The notes below the pieces were generated by a model that was not told the DNA's origin, searched no databases, and was given only the letters and a program-made list of their open reading frames with translations. From contig JAIRZX010000198.1 of the NCBI GenBank assembly GCA_031267005.1, positions 1 through 6,540 on the forward strand: a DNA stretch of 6,540 nucleotides, written 5' to 3'. This document shows positions 1 through 6,304 of the stretch, in pieces. Source of the stretch: Deltaproteobacteria bacterium. GTDB lineage: Bacteria > Desulfobacterota > Desulfarculia > Adiutricales > Adiutricaceae. Every line of letters begins with the position of its first letter. Position 1 is the first letter of the stretch. The position numbers and the translations under genes were made by a program.

Positions 1-400
1 CGGGGCCGCTTAAAGTCCACGTCTGCTGGGGAGCCGCGCGTCCCCTCCCCGCCTGGAAGGCGCCCGCGCGGCCTCTCCCAGATGCGAAGGAGGGCGGGGC
101 TCCCTTCGGCTGGGTTTAGGACGCTGTGATCCCTCCTGCGCGGCAATGGACGGTAGCCTCGACCTGGCGGCTCTCCGGATCCGGTCGGCGCTATCCCCCT
201 TTCTTCCCGCGCCGGATAACGCCAGGAGGCATGGGAAACGGAGATTCCCCGGCTTTTCCCGGAGCCGCGCTCCGAGGGTGGACGGTGCCATCGGCTGGGT
301 TAATGTCAGCGTTATCTAAAGGTTCATCGCGACTGCTCAAGCCGGGGAGCGGAGTGATTAGCCTGTTCCTGAAGCAGACAGCCATTCTTGTGTACATCCA
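1..400. other. GC-rich upstream region without a recognisable gene
   Basis: About 400 bases of mostly GC-rich DNA. Reading frames are open on both strands, but their translations are arginine/proline/serine-rich strings of the kind produced by chance in GC-rich DNA, and none has a ribosome binding site or a recognisable motif. Visible structure is limited. There is a 10-bp palindrome CCGGATCCGG at 175-184 and a hairpin at 260-274. The 11-mer TCGGCTGGGTT occurs twice (106-116 and 291-301) and the 8-mer TGGACGGT occurs twice (147-154 and 279-286). Composition changes sharply to AT-rich near 400. It could be the decayed end of a former gene or a spacer; I cannot tell which. Confidence 0.5.
260..274. 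repeat. Small perfect hairpin, 6-bp stem
   Basis: CGGAGC (260-265) and GCTCCG (269-274) form a perfect 6-bp GC-rich stem around the loop CGC. No T-run follows on either strand, so it is not an intrinsic terminator by itself. Function is unknown and it may be a chance palindrome in GC-rich DNA. Confidence 0.4.
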
Positions 401-700
401 TGTCAATAGTTTTTTGGATTATAGATGTATAATGGCAGAAGACTTAAAATATTTCAACACTTATTTGTCTAAAAAATATCTGTACCTGATAAATATGTTC
501 TATTAAAAATTTTCGAGATCCAGCAAAAATTTATGAGTCTTTTTAAGTTTATAGGAATTTTATAAGGCAATTTATAAAATTTACCTATATTTAAAATTTT
601 GAACGATTAATTCAAATGATTATTCAAGATTTAAAAAAAATATATGGTTGAAATATGGTAACTATTCAGGATAATGGAATATTTTAAGCGTTTCTGTCAA
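401..700. other. AT-rich island upstream of the gene
   Basis: By hand count 67 of 300 bases are G or C (about 22%), against roughly two thirds in the gene that follows. The stretch has many A- and T-runs, including T6 at 410-415, A6 around 472-477 and A8 around 633-640. It carries two AAAATTTT palindromes (506-513 and 593-600) and a strong inverted repeat (556-581). A perfect TATAAT hexamer lies at 428-433 without a convincing -35 box. No open frame of plausible coding character was seen. Such islands can be promoter regions, sites bound by nucleoid silencing proteins, replication or partition sites, or the scar of inserted DNA. Which of these applies is not determined. Confidence 0.7.
556..581. 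repeat. Perfect 10-bp AT-rich inverted repeat
   Basis: AATTTTATAA (556-565) is followed after the 6-base spacer GGCAAT by its exact reverse complement TTATAAAATT (572-581). A G-T wobble could add one pair at each side. It lies in the middle of the AT-rich island, about 300 bases before the start codon. It could be an operator for a dimeric regulator, a cruciform or melting site, or coincidence helped by low complexity. Confidence 0.55.
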
Positions 701-709
701 AAAAATGAT

Positions 710-725
710 ACGGATTGGAATCCGT
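710..725. repeat. Inverted repeat ACGGATT-GG-AATCCGT
   Basis: Two perfect 7-base arms flank a two-base centre, so as DNA it is a near-continuous 16-bp palindrome and a candidate dimer-binding operator. As RNA it would form a 6-bp stem with a TGGA tetraloop. It sits at the edge where the AT-rich island ends, immediately before two further hairpins and about 65 bases upstream of the putative -35 box. Confidence 0.45.
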
Positions 726-729
726 CCTT

Positions 730-769
730 GGGCCTCGCTCTACGCGGGGCGGGCGGGTGGCCCGTTTTT
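730..769 (+). terminator. Putative terminator or leader hairpins with T5 run
   Basis: GCCTCGC (732-738) pairs with GCGGGGC (744-750) around the loop TCTAC, with one G-U pair. Directly after it GGGC (751-754) can pair with GCCC (760-763), or CGGG (754-757) with CCCG (761-764), followed by TTTTT at 765-769. A compact GC stem followed by five Ts fits an intrinsic terminator reading on the + strand. No upstream gene is visible. It may therefore insulate the promoter at 789-817 from outside transcription, or attenuate a longer transcript begun in the AT-rich island. The second stem is only 4 bp, so efficiency is doubtful. Confidence 0.4.
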
Positions 770-788
770 CGGCCCCGGACGAGTGAGC

Positions 789-817
789 TTGACAAACGCG
801 GCAAATGAAATTAGCTT
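789..817 (+). promoter_or_regulatory. Candidate sigma-70-type promoter for the large gene
   Basis: A perfect TTGACA -35 hexamer (789-794) is followed after 17 bases by TAGCTT (812-817). That -10 has the three most conserved positions (T1, A2, T6) but otherwise matches poorly. Transcription would begin near 824 and give a 5' leader of about 60 bases before the ATG at 885. The position just after the T5 hairpin and before the ribosome binding site suits a promoter for this gene. The weak -10 could imply an activator or low expression. Confidence 0.5.
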
Positions 818-872
818 TACCCAAACGGAATTTGCGGAGCCTTAGTCCCGAACAGGTTGCCGCGCCCGCTTC

Positions 873-879
873 AGAGGGA
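873..879 (+). promoter_or_regulatory. Ribosome binding site of the large gene
   Basis: AGAGGGA contains a GAGG core (874-877) seven bases before the ATG at 885, the usual Shine-Dalgarno spacing. This supports 885 as the start over the earlier ATGs in other frames at 805 and 857, which have no comparable sequence. Confidence 0.7.
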
Positions 880-884
880 CTCAG

Positions 885-3800
885 ATGGAAGACCTGTCCG
901 GAAACAATCATCCGCTTCCCGAAAAGCGGGGCATTTCCGACCCCTTGTCGGGCGGGTTCGCGCCCGGGTGGCTCCGGGAGGTTTTAACCCGCCGCGCCTG
1001 CGTGGGGCGCCTTTTGGAAGAGCTGGATTTCGAGCCGCTTGACCCGGTTCAGGTCGGAGGCGGCGAACGGAAGGTGGCCTCGCCGGCCGGGCTGGCCTTC
1101 CTGGCGGCGGTCGCCGGGCCGGCCGAGGGCCCATGCCAAGCCGAGGGCGGAGCGGTCCCGCCGACCCTCTCGGCGTTGCGGGACCGCGTGCTCGCTGACC
1201 CCAGGCTTCTCGGGCCCCTTCTGGGCCGCTGGTTCTCGAGGGCCACCGCCCGCCCGTTCCCCGTTCCCGGGTGCGCGGGCTGGACGCTCCTGCTTTTCTC
1301 TCTGCTGGAGCTCCGCCGGAACGGCCGCGTTGCGCTTGCTTTGAGCCGGAACCTCCTGGAGGGCGCCGTATCGGCCGAGGAGGCCTTAAAGGAGGGCGCG
1401 GCCCCTGGCGGGGCCGCCCGCCCGGCGCCTAAGTCCCTGCTTGTCGCCGGGGACGCGCTCCTGGACGCCTCGCGGGCCGCGAGGCTCGTGGACGAGCTCT
1501 CTGGCGAAGGATTCGGGGCCTTGGGCCCCAAAAATCCCCGGCACGGAGTATCGTTTGGCGGGGGCGCGGACCGGCGCCGCCCCGAAACTTTTTTCAGGGC
1601 CGCGCTGGAGGCCGCGGCGGCTTGGAGGGACGCCGCGGCGGGGCTTAAGGTCTGCCGCGGCGCGTTAAAGGATTTGACGGCCTTGCGGGCCGGGCGGGCC
1701 TTGGCCTGGATCCCCGAGGCCCTCGAGCTGGACGACCTTGGGTTCGCTTCCTTCTGCTTGGAGCGAGCGGGCGCCCTGCCAGAAACGATCGCGGGTGGCC
1801 TCTCCGGCGCCCTGGACGCCTTCGACCGCCTGGACGCCTTGGCCGAGCGGGCGGGCGTCCTGGGGGCGCTGGCGAACGCGCTGGAGGCGTCCGGCTCCGC
1901 GAGGGACGCGGCGGTGGTGCGCTCCATAGCCCCTTCCCTGTACGCGCCGGGCTCCGCCCCGGACTGGCTGGCGGACGAAGACCCTCTCTCCGCTGCCGTC
2001 CTGAGGCTCCTCAAGGCGCCCAAGCCCCTCTCCGACGAGGAGCTGGAACCCTTGGACGAAGGATTCAGTCCCGCCTTCCACCGCAGGATAGGGAAGGGCG
2101 AATTCGACTCCATAGCCGCGCCTCAGGTCACGGAAGCCTCGTATCCCGCTGGCGGCGTCCAGGAAGCCCAGGAATCTTCTGAATCCCCGGAATCCCCGGA
2201 TGTCTCTGCAGCCCAGGAGGCCCCGTATGTTTCCGGAGCCGCCGCTCCAGAATGCGATTCTGCGGCGCGCGGCGGGGTTGGGGGCGCCATGGCTGAAGCT
2301 GGCGGCGCGCCCGCTCCCCCGGGACTCGCGTCATCCGGGTCGCCCGGTACGTACGTCGAAGCGCTTTCCGTCCCCGCCAGCCTCGGTTTCCCGTCCGCCG
2401 CCGAGTCCGCCAAGCCGGGCCCGGACGAGGATTCGCGGGGTCAGGCTGAGGCGGAGGCGGCAGCCGAGCCCGTGCAGGACGGGAATGCTGAGGCGAAGCC
2501 CGTGCCTGCTCCCGCCCCCGCCGCTGCCTCAACCGCCGCCGGGGCCCGTCCCGCTCCCGGCGGCGGGCCGCCACCCGCTCTTCAGGCCCACGACGCGGCA
2601 GGCCCTGACGAGAAAGCGCTGGCCGCGGGGCGTATTGCCGTCCGGGCCAGGCTGGAGTCCCTCCGGGTTTCGGGCGCCCCTTTACCCTCCAAGGCGGAGA
2701 GGCTTGTCCTGCGCCTCCTTGAGGACGGCGAGACGGACGCGGCCTCGGATATCGTGACCGACTGCAACTTTCAAGCCATTTGCGGCGCAAAAGTCGAATA
2801 TCCGGAGGAGTTGCCGCCCAGCAAGGCGAAGGAATTGTCCGACATGCTCCAGCCGTTTTTGGAGCAAGCCGATCCTTTCGCCTCGGCGGCGGCCTCGGCC
2901 CCCAACGCCTCAGGCTGCCTTTCGGCTTCGAAGCACTGGAGGCGGCTGTGCCGAGCGTTCTCGCCGGGACCGGCAGTTTCCAACTCCGAGCGTTCCGAGT
3001 CGCTGGAAAAGCTGTTAAGGTGGATGGGCTTCGGGCTTTCCAAAGGCTTTCCGTCCGCCCCGTGCCGGGGCGGCGGGGAGGAGCTTTACGCCTGCTACGA
3101 GATAGCTTCCCCCGCCATCCCCACCGTCACCTCCGTCCCTGCCATGTCTAAACGGAAGACCTTGGAGCTCCCGTCGCTTTCGGTCATGGTCTGGCGCGGC
3201 CCTCCGGCCGGCCTTGCCGAGGAATTGGGCCTATGGAAGGGCGCTGGCGGAACGCTTGCCCTGGCGATATCCCTGGCCCCCTTGAACCGCAGCGCGAACG
3301 GGCGGCTGTGGGGCATGCGCCGCCGCACGGGCCTGAAATTCGCGGCAGTCGACGCGCCTATGCTGGCGATGATTTCCCAGAGCCCCGACCGCGAGGCCCG
3401 CATTCGGAAGCTGTTTAACTGGGGCTTCGTCGGCGGGGCCGTCAAGCCCTTCAAGGAGGGGGACGTAAACGCCCTCAGCGAGGGGCAGCTGAAATGTTTA
3501 TCGAAGGCCTTCGCGCCCTCCCGCGGGGTAATCAGGTTCGAAGGGCCGGCGGGAAGCGGGAAGAGCCGTTTGATGCAGACCCTCTTCCGCACGGAGGGCG
3601 TGGCGCCGCGCAAGCCGGAAGGCTTGCATATCCTGATGGACTGGGCCGAAGCCGACGCCGTGTCACCGGAGGACAAGGAGGCCCACGGGCCCCTCGGGGC
3701 CGTATTTGTGGTAGCCGCGAAGCTGACGTCCCTGCCGGGCTGGAACTTCAAGCTTTCCGCCTCAGATAACCTGGATCGTCTCGAGTCCCGCTCCGCAGTG

Positions 3801-5852
3801 AAGGGCGGCGGTACCGTCTTAAACGTGCTCGTGGACGGAGCGGACGGGCTCATGGACGCGATCATGGGGCACCCGGAGGATCTCGGCCTGCTTTGCAAGA
3901 TAGCGAAACGCGACGTGCCAGTATCGCTGTCGCTTGCAGGGAGACACCTTTCCAGGCCCATGGAGCAGCACCCGCTTTCTCCGCTTTACGCCCTTCCGCC
4001 GCCCGTAAACATGATTTATACCGACCCCCAGTCAATGTTGAATTACCTCTGTTCGGAACTCCGCGAAGAGGGCTTCGTTTTCGGGCGGATTTCAACGGCC
4101 TACCGCGCCCTATCCCTGGCGTTCTGGAGCCCGGAGGGGGTGCGCGTCCTGGGCGCCGGTATCCTCCGCGAAGCGGCTGTGGACGCCGCGCCCGACCAGC
4201 CGCCTCCCTTCACCGTCACGGCCGCCCACGTGGACAGGGCCGCCGCCTGCCCGGAGACGGCGCTCGCCCTGAGGGAGCTGGCCTTTTCTTCCCTGGAAAC
4301 GGAATTCGACGCGTCTTCCGGCGTCCCCTTGGGCCGCGCCGTAGCCATGGCGGTGGCGCTCGCAGCCGAGCGCGACCCCGCCGCCAAGGTTTTTTCGGGC
4401 CCCGCCGGGCCCGGGACTGATCCCTCCGGGAACGCCCGCCCCTCGACTCCGGCCATGGCGCCTGTCACGGAAGAAGCGGTCAAGGAGATCTTGGCCGAAT
4501 TATGGCCGAAAATTTTCCTGGGCGGGGGGATGTTGGAGCTTTGCTACCTGGCGCAAAAACTCTGCGCGGCCTGGGTGCTGGCCCAAGACGGCGAAGGGTT
4601 GCGCTTCCGTTCCGAGGCAATGAGGAGGGCGCTTGGCGGACCCGATGAGCTGGAGGCCGCTTTGGCGGCCGTAGGCATGCTTAAGACGCCGCCTGAGTTG
4701 GCGCTCATCTCTGCCAGAAGGATATTGCCGCCCGAGGACTCGGACGTCTCGCTCCCGACGGCCCCGGAAGGGCCGGACGCCTCCCCGCCGCCGGCGGCGG
4801 GACCGCTCTCCGGCGACGGCCCCGGGGAGCGGTGGGCTGCGGCGCTTATGGGGCTCTCCTCCAAACGGAAGACGCCCTCCGGCAAGCTTCCCGAGCCGAG
4901 CCCGTGGACGATTGTTGAAGAAACGATGCTCTTCAACTTGAGCCGCTCCGGCTTCGGGAACAAGACCCCGCTGTTCGCCGTTGCCGCCTTAACGCGGGCA
5001 ACCGGCGCCGCTTCCGCGCGGCGGGCCGAGCAATCGCTTCGGGACGTCCTCGCCGGGAGCGGGGCCGCGGACTTCGTTAATTACGGCATGCACGCATACC
5101 ACAACTTCCCCGTTTTCTATATGGCCAAGACTTTTTTGGACTCCGGCGACCCGTTTAGCTCCGGGGCCCCGGTAGTCGTGGTGGCGGATTTCCTGGGCGG
5201 GGATCCCTGCGAGGATACAGGCGAGGGGCCGAACGAGTTTCCGGGCGAGTTGCTGGGCGCCCTGCAAGGCGTCGCGTCCGGCGAGGGCCTCGACGTGGAA
5301 GCCATGAACTTCAGCGGCGGCTTGCCTGGCGGCCCCGTTAAAGAGAAGTTCGTCGCGGAGTTTCCGATGCCTGACAGGATCAGGTCTTTCGTATTCCTGT
5401 GCCGGCCGGCCGACGTTCCAGACCGTTGCCGCCCGGGGTTAAACATGGGCCCTGTCCTCTTCGGGTCCCGCTGGTCCGTGTCCGCAGTGGAGATCTGGCT
5501 CGCGGCCTGCGGGGAGGACCCCGCGCGCGCAAGCGAGATAGTGAATCTCTCTTCAGGCTGGCACGATCGGGTTTTGGCGGAGGCTGGCGCCTTGTTCGGA
5601 CGGCCCCACGACAAGCCAGCCGGACCAGGCATCAAAGGCGTAGTCCCCCTGAACCTAAAGCCGGCGGTGGACGCCATTAGGGCCAGGGGAACCATGACGG
5701 AAAAGGAGATCGATCGGCTGAGCCATCTCCGCAAGCTCAAAAATTGGGAGGGGTTCGGCATATTCCGTACGTTGGGCGAACTGAGCGCCATCGTGCCCGC
5801 AGGGACGCGTGGCACGGAGACTCTCTGGATGCTGGATCCCCGCATCGCTTGA
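885..5852 (+). CDS. Giant multidomain P-loop NTPase (STAND/AAA-like core), function unknown
   Basis: This 1655-residue protein has no signal peptide or clear membrane segment, so it is probably cytoplasmic. Seen in the sequence: a helical, Ala/Leu-rich N-terminal part (about 1-412); a low-complexity Ala/Pro/Glu/Ser linker (413-577); a helical stretch (578-750); and a small alpha/beta domain with strands near 765-770, 790-796 and 818-823. The ATPase core follows, with Walker A GPAGSGKS (887-894, K893), a strand ending at D919, Walker B VLNVLVDGAD (D984, D987) and a sensor-like strand leading into AGRHLSRP (1018-1025). Then come winged-helix-like segments with PPFTVTAAHVD (1107-1117), LWP (1206-1208) and LRFRS (1239-1243), linkers at 1171-1190 and 1283-1315, and a C-terminal domain with VVVVADFLGGDP (1430-1441), SRWSVSAVEIWL (from 1528) and SSGW (1556-1559). 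The order of these blocks resembles, from memory, an unnamed family of large ATP-binding proteins in actinobacteria and proteobacteria. NTP binding is well supported. Hydrolysis, partners and role are not. It has no gene neighbours here. Confidence 0.85.
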   Translation: MEDLSGNNHPLPEKRGISDPLSGGFAPGWLREVLTRRACVGRLLEELDFEPLDPVQVGGGERKVASPAGLAFLAAVAGPAEGPCQAEGGAVPPTLSALRDRVLADPRLLGPLLGRWFSRATARPFPVPGCAGWTLLLFSLLELRRNGRVALALSRNLLEGAVSAEEALKEGAAPGGAARPAPKSLLVAGDALLDASRAARLVDELSGEGFGALGPKNPRHGVSFGGGADRRRPETFFRAALEAAAAWRDAAAGLKVCRGALKDLTALRAGRALAWIPEALELDDLGFASFCLERAGALPETIAGGLSGALDAFDRLDALAERAGVLGALANALEASGSARDAAVVRSIAPSLYAPGSAPDWLADEDPLSAAVLRLLKAPKPLSDEELEPLDEGFSPAFHRRIGKGEFDSIAAPQVTEASYPAGGVQEAQESSESPESPDVSAAQEAPYVSGAAAPECDSAARGGVGGAMAEAGGAPAPPGLASSGSPGTYVEALSVPASLGFPSAAESAKPGPDEDSRGQAEAEAAAEPVQDGNAEAKPVPAPAPAAASTAAGARPAPGGGPPPALQAHDAAGPDEKALAAGRIAVRARLESLRVSGAPLPSKAERLVLRLLEDGETDAASDIVTDCNFQAICGAKVEYPEELPPSKAKELSDMLQPFLEQADPFASAAASAPNASGCLSASKHWRRLCRAFSPGPAVSNSERSESLEKLLRWMGFGLSKGFPSAPCRGGGEELYACYEIASPAIPTVTSVPAMSKRKTLELPSLSVMVWRGPPAGLAEELGLWKGAGGTLALAISLAPLNRSANGRLWGMRRRTGLKFAAVDAPMLAMISQSPDREARIRKLFNWGFVGGAVKPFKEGDVNALSEGQLKCLSKAFAPSRGVIRFEGPAGSGKSRLMQTLFRTEGVAPRKPEGLHILMDWAEADAVSPEDKEAHGPLGAVFVVAAKLTSLPGWNFKLSASDNLDRLESRSAVKGGGTVLNVLVDGADGLMDAIMGHPEDLGLLCKIAKRDVPVSLSLAGRHLSRPMEQHPLSPLYALPPPVNMIYTDPQSMLNYLCSELREEGFVFGRISTAYRALSLAFWSPEGVRVLGAGILREAAVDAAPDQPPPFTVTAAHVDRAAACPETALALRELAFSSLETEFDASSGVPLGRAVAMAVALAAERDPAAKVFSGPAGPGTDPSGNARPSTPAMAPVTEEAVKEILAELWPKIFLGGGMLELCYLAQKLCAAWVLAQDGEGLRFRSEAMRRALGGPDELEAALAAVGMLKTPPELALISARRILPPEDSDVSLPTAPEGPDASPPPAAGPLSGDGPGERWAAALMGLSSKRKTPSGKLPEPSPWTIVEETMLFNLSRSGFGNKTPLFAVAALTRATGAASARRAEQSLRDVLAGSGAADFVNYGMHAYHNFPVFYMAKTFLDSGDPFSSGAPVVVVADFLGGDPCEDTGEGPNEFPGELLGALQGVASGEGLDVEAMNFSGGLPGGPVKEKFVAEFPMPDRIRSFVFLCRPADVPDRCRPGLNMGPVLFGSRWSVSAVEIWLAACGEDPARASEIVNLSSGWHDRVLAEAGALFGRPHDKPAGPGIKGVVPLNLKPAVDAIRARGTMTEKEIDRLSHLRKLKNWEGFGIFRTLGELSAIVPAGTRGTETLWMLDPRIA
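2121..2615 (+). other. Low-complexity linker within the large protein (residues 413-577)
   Basis: About 165 residues dominated by Ala, Pro, Gly, Glu and Ser, with almost no large hydrophobic runs, separate the helical N-terminal region from the rest of the protein. It is best read as a disordered flexible tether. The reading frame stays open with unchanged GC-rich codon use, so it is not a sign of decay. A 9-bp tandem repeat inside it (2172-2198) suggests growth by slippage. Length and sequence are expected to vary among relatives. Confidence 0.75.
2172..2198 (+). repeat. 9-bp tandem repeat encoding Glu-Ser-Pro/Ser
   Basis: Two exact copies of GAATCCCCG (2181-2189 and 2190-2198) follow a diverged first copy GAATCTTCT (2172-2180). 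They encode ESS-ESP-ESP. The unit is a multiple of three, so copy-number change would alter linker length without shifting the frame. Confidence 0.7.
3543..3566 (+). other. Walker A / P-loop coding segment
   Basis: This segment encodes GPAGSGKS (residues 887-894), a complete GxxxxGK[ST] motif. It is preceded by a short beta strand (VIRFE) and followed by a helix beginning RLMQTLF. The lysine K893 and serine S894 are the phosphate- and Mg-binding residues expected in this fold. The matching Walker B aspartate D984 lies 91 residues later, a normal spacing for NACHT/STAND/AAA-type domains. Confidence 0.9.
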
Positions 5853-5873
5853 TTGCTGGCTTATTCCCTTCCG

Positions 5874-5903
5874 CCCGCTGGCGCACTGCTGCGGGAGCTT
5901 TTT
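5874..5903 (+). terminator. Candidate intrinsic terminator after the large gene
   Basis: CCCGC (5874-5878) pairs with GCGGG (5891-5895) across a 12-base loop, and AGC then TTTTT (5899-5903) follow. It begins 21 bases after the TGA stop. The stem is only five GC pairs with a three-base gap to the T-run, so it is a weak candidate, but position and strand fit the end of a single-gene transcript. Confidence 0.4.
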
Positions 5904-5920
5904 ATCGGGGTTCGACGGAG

Positions 5921-5936
5921 GCGCCGAAAACGGCGC
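5921..5936. repeat. Perfect hairpin GCGCCG-AAAA-CGGCGC
   Basis: Six perfect GC pairs enclose an AAAA tetraloop. No T-run follows on either strand, so it is not a standard intrinsic terminator. Lying just past the T5 terminator candidate, it could stabilise a 3' transcript end if transcription reads through. Confidence 0.5.
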
Positions 5937-5960
5937 GCGGGCCTGGTCCGACTGAGGCCA

Positions 5961-6042
5961 CTGGAAGCTTCTGGAAGCTTCTGGAAGCTTCTGGAAGGCT
6001 CCAGGTTGCAAGCGGAAGGCTCTTGGAATGCTGCAGGAAGGC
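5961..6042. repeat. Decamer tandem repeat block, decaying but still phased
   Basis: Three exact copies of CTGGAAGCTT (5961-5990) are followed by CTGGAAGGCT (5991-6000). The GGAA core then recurs in degenerate form: GG at 6004, GGAA at 6014, 6025 and 6036. Spacing is therefore 10,10,10,11,10,11,11 bases. The exact copies create the 8-bp palindrome GAAGCTTC at each junction. Translations in the overlapping frames differ in every unit once the spacing becomes 11, so the repeat is probably non-coding. It could be a decaying minisatellite or a helically phased array of protein-binding sites. Confidence 0.8.
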
Positions 6043-6190
6043 ATTGGCCTAAGTTGCGCTTTATTCCCCTTGTCATTCATTGTACTTCTGAATATGTAAT
6101 CCCGGTAAGCCTCGCGAAGGGACTGGCTCTAACCGCAACAGGAATTGATAACCCTTTCAGGACTCCGTTGGAAGCAGTATCGGCCATTCG

Positions 6191-6203
6191 CGATATGATA
6201 TCG
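6191..6203. repeat. Short inverted repeat CGATAT-G-ATATCG
   Basis: A perfect 6-bp dyad around a central G. It could be a small operator half-site pair, but 6-bp dyads also occur by chance in a stretch of this length. No regulator or promoter nearby supports a role. Confidence 0.35.
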
Positions 6204-6304
6204 AGTCGTCCGGGAATCCGTACTCAGTTTGAATTGGAAATCCGTAAGCGGCGCACCAAAAAAAGTCACGTAAAAGTGTTGTGTTGGATCCAGGATGATT
6301 GTTC

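Noticed and set aside
428..433. Perfect TATAAT as a second promoter
   Set aside because: No acceptable -35 box lies at 15-19 bases spacing, and such hexamers are expected by chance in this AT-rich stretch.
126..506. 126-codon + strand open frame across the GC-rich/AT-rich boundary
   Set aside because: Its composition changes abruptly at the boundary, no Shine-Dalgarno precedes the ATG, and the product resembles no protein.
805..987. Possible short leader gene overlapping the start of the large gene
   Set aside because: There is no ribosome binding site before the ATG at 805, and most of the frame overlaps the large gene out of frame.
1264..1320. Transmembrane helix around the WTLLLFSLLEL segment (near residues 139-149)
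   Set aside because: The hydrophobic run is only about 11 residues and is followed directly by charged residues; it fits a buried amphipathic helix better.
1049..2113. Long open frame on the minus strand inside the large gene (354 codons)
   Set aside because: It is antisense to the N-terminal part of the + strand gene, and its translation is a Ser/Arg/Pro/Ala-rich string typical of GC-rich shadow frames. No ribosome binding site or domain is visible.
3095..3961. Minus-strand open frame opposite the P-loop region (288 codons)
   Set aside because: The + strand frame encodes clear Walker A and B motifs here, and the minus translation has no recognisable motif.
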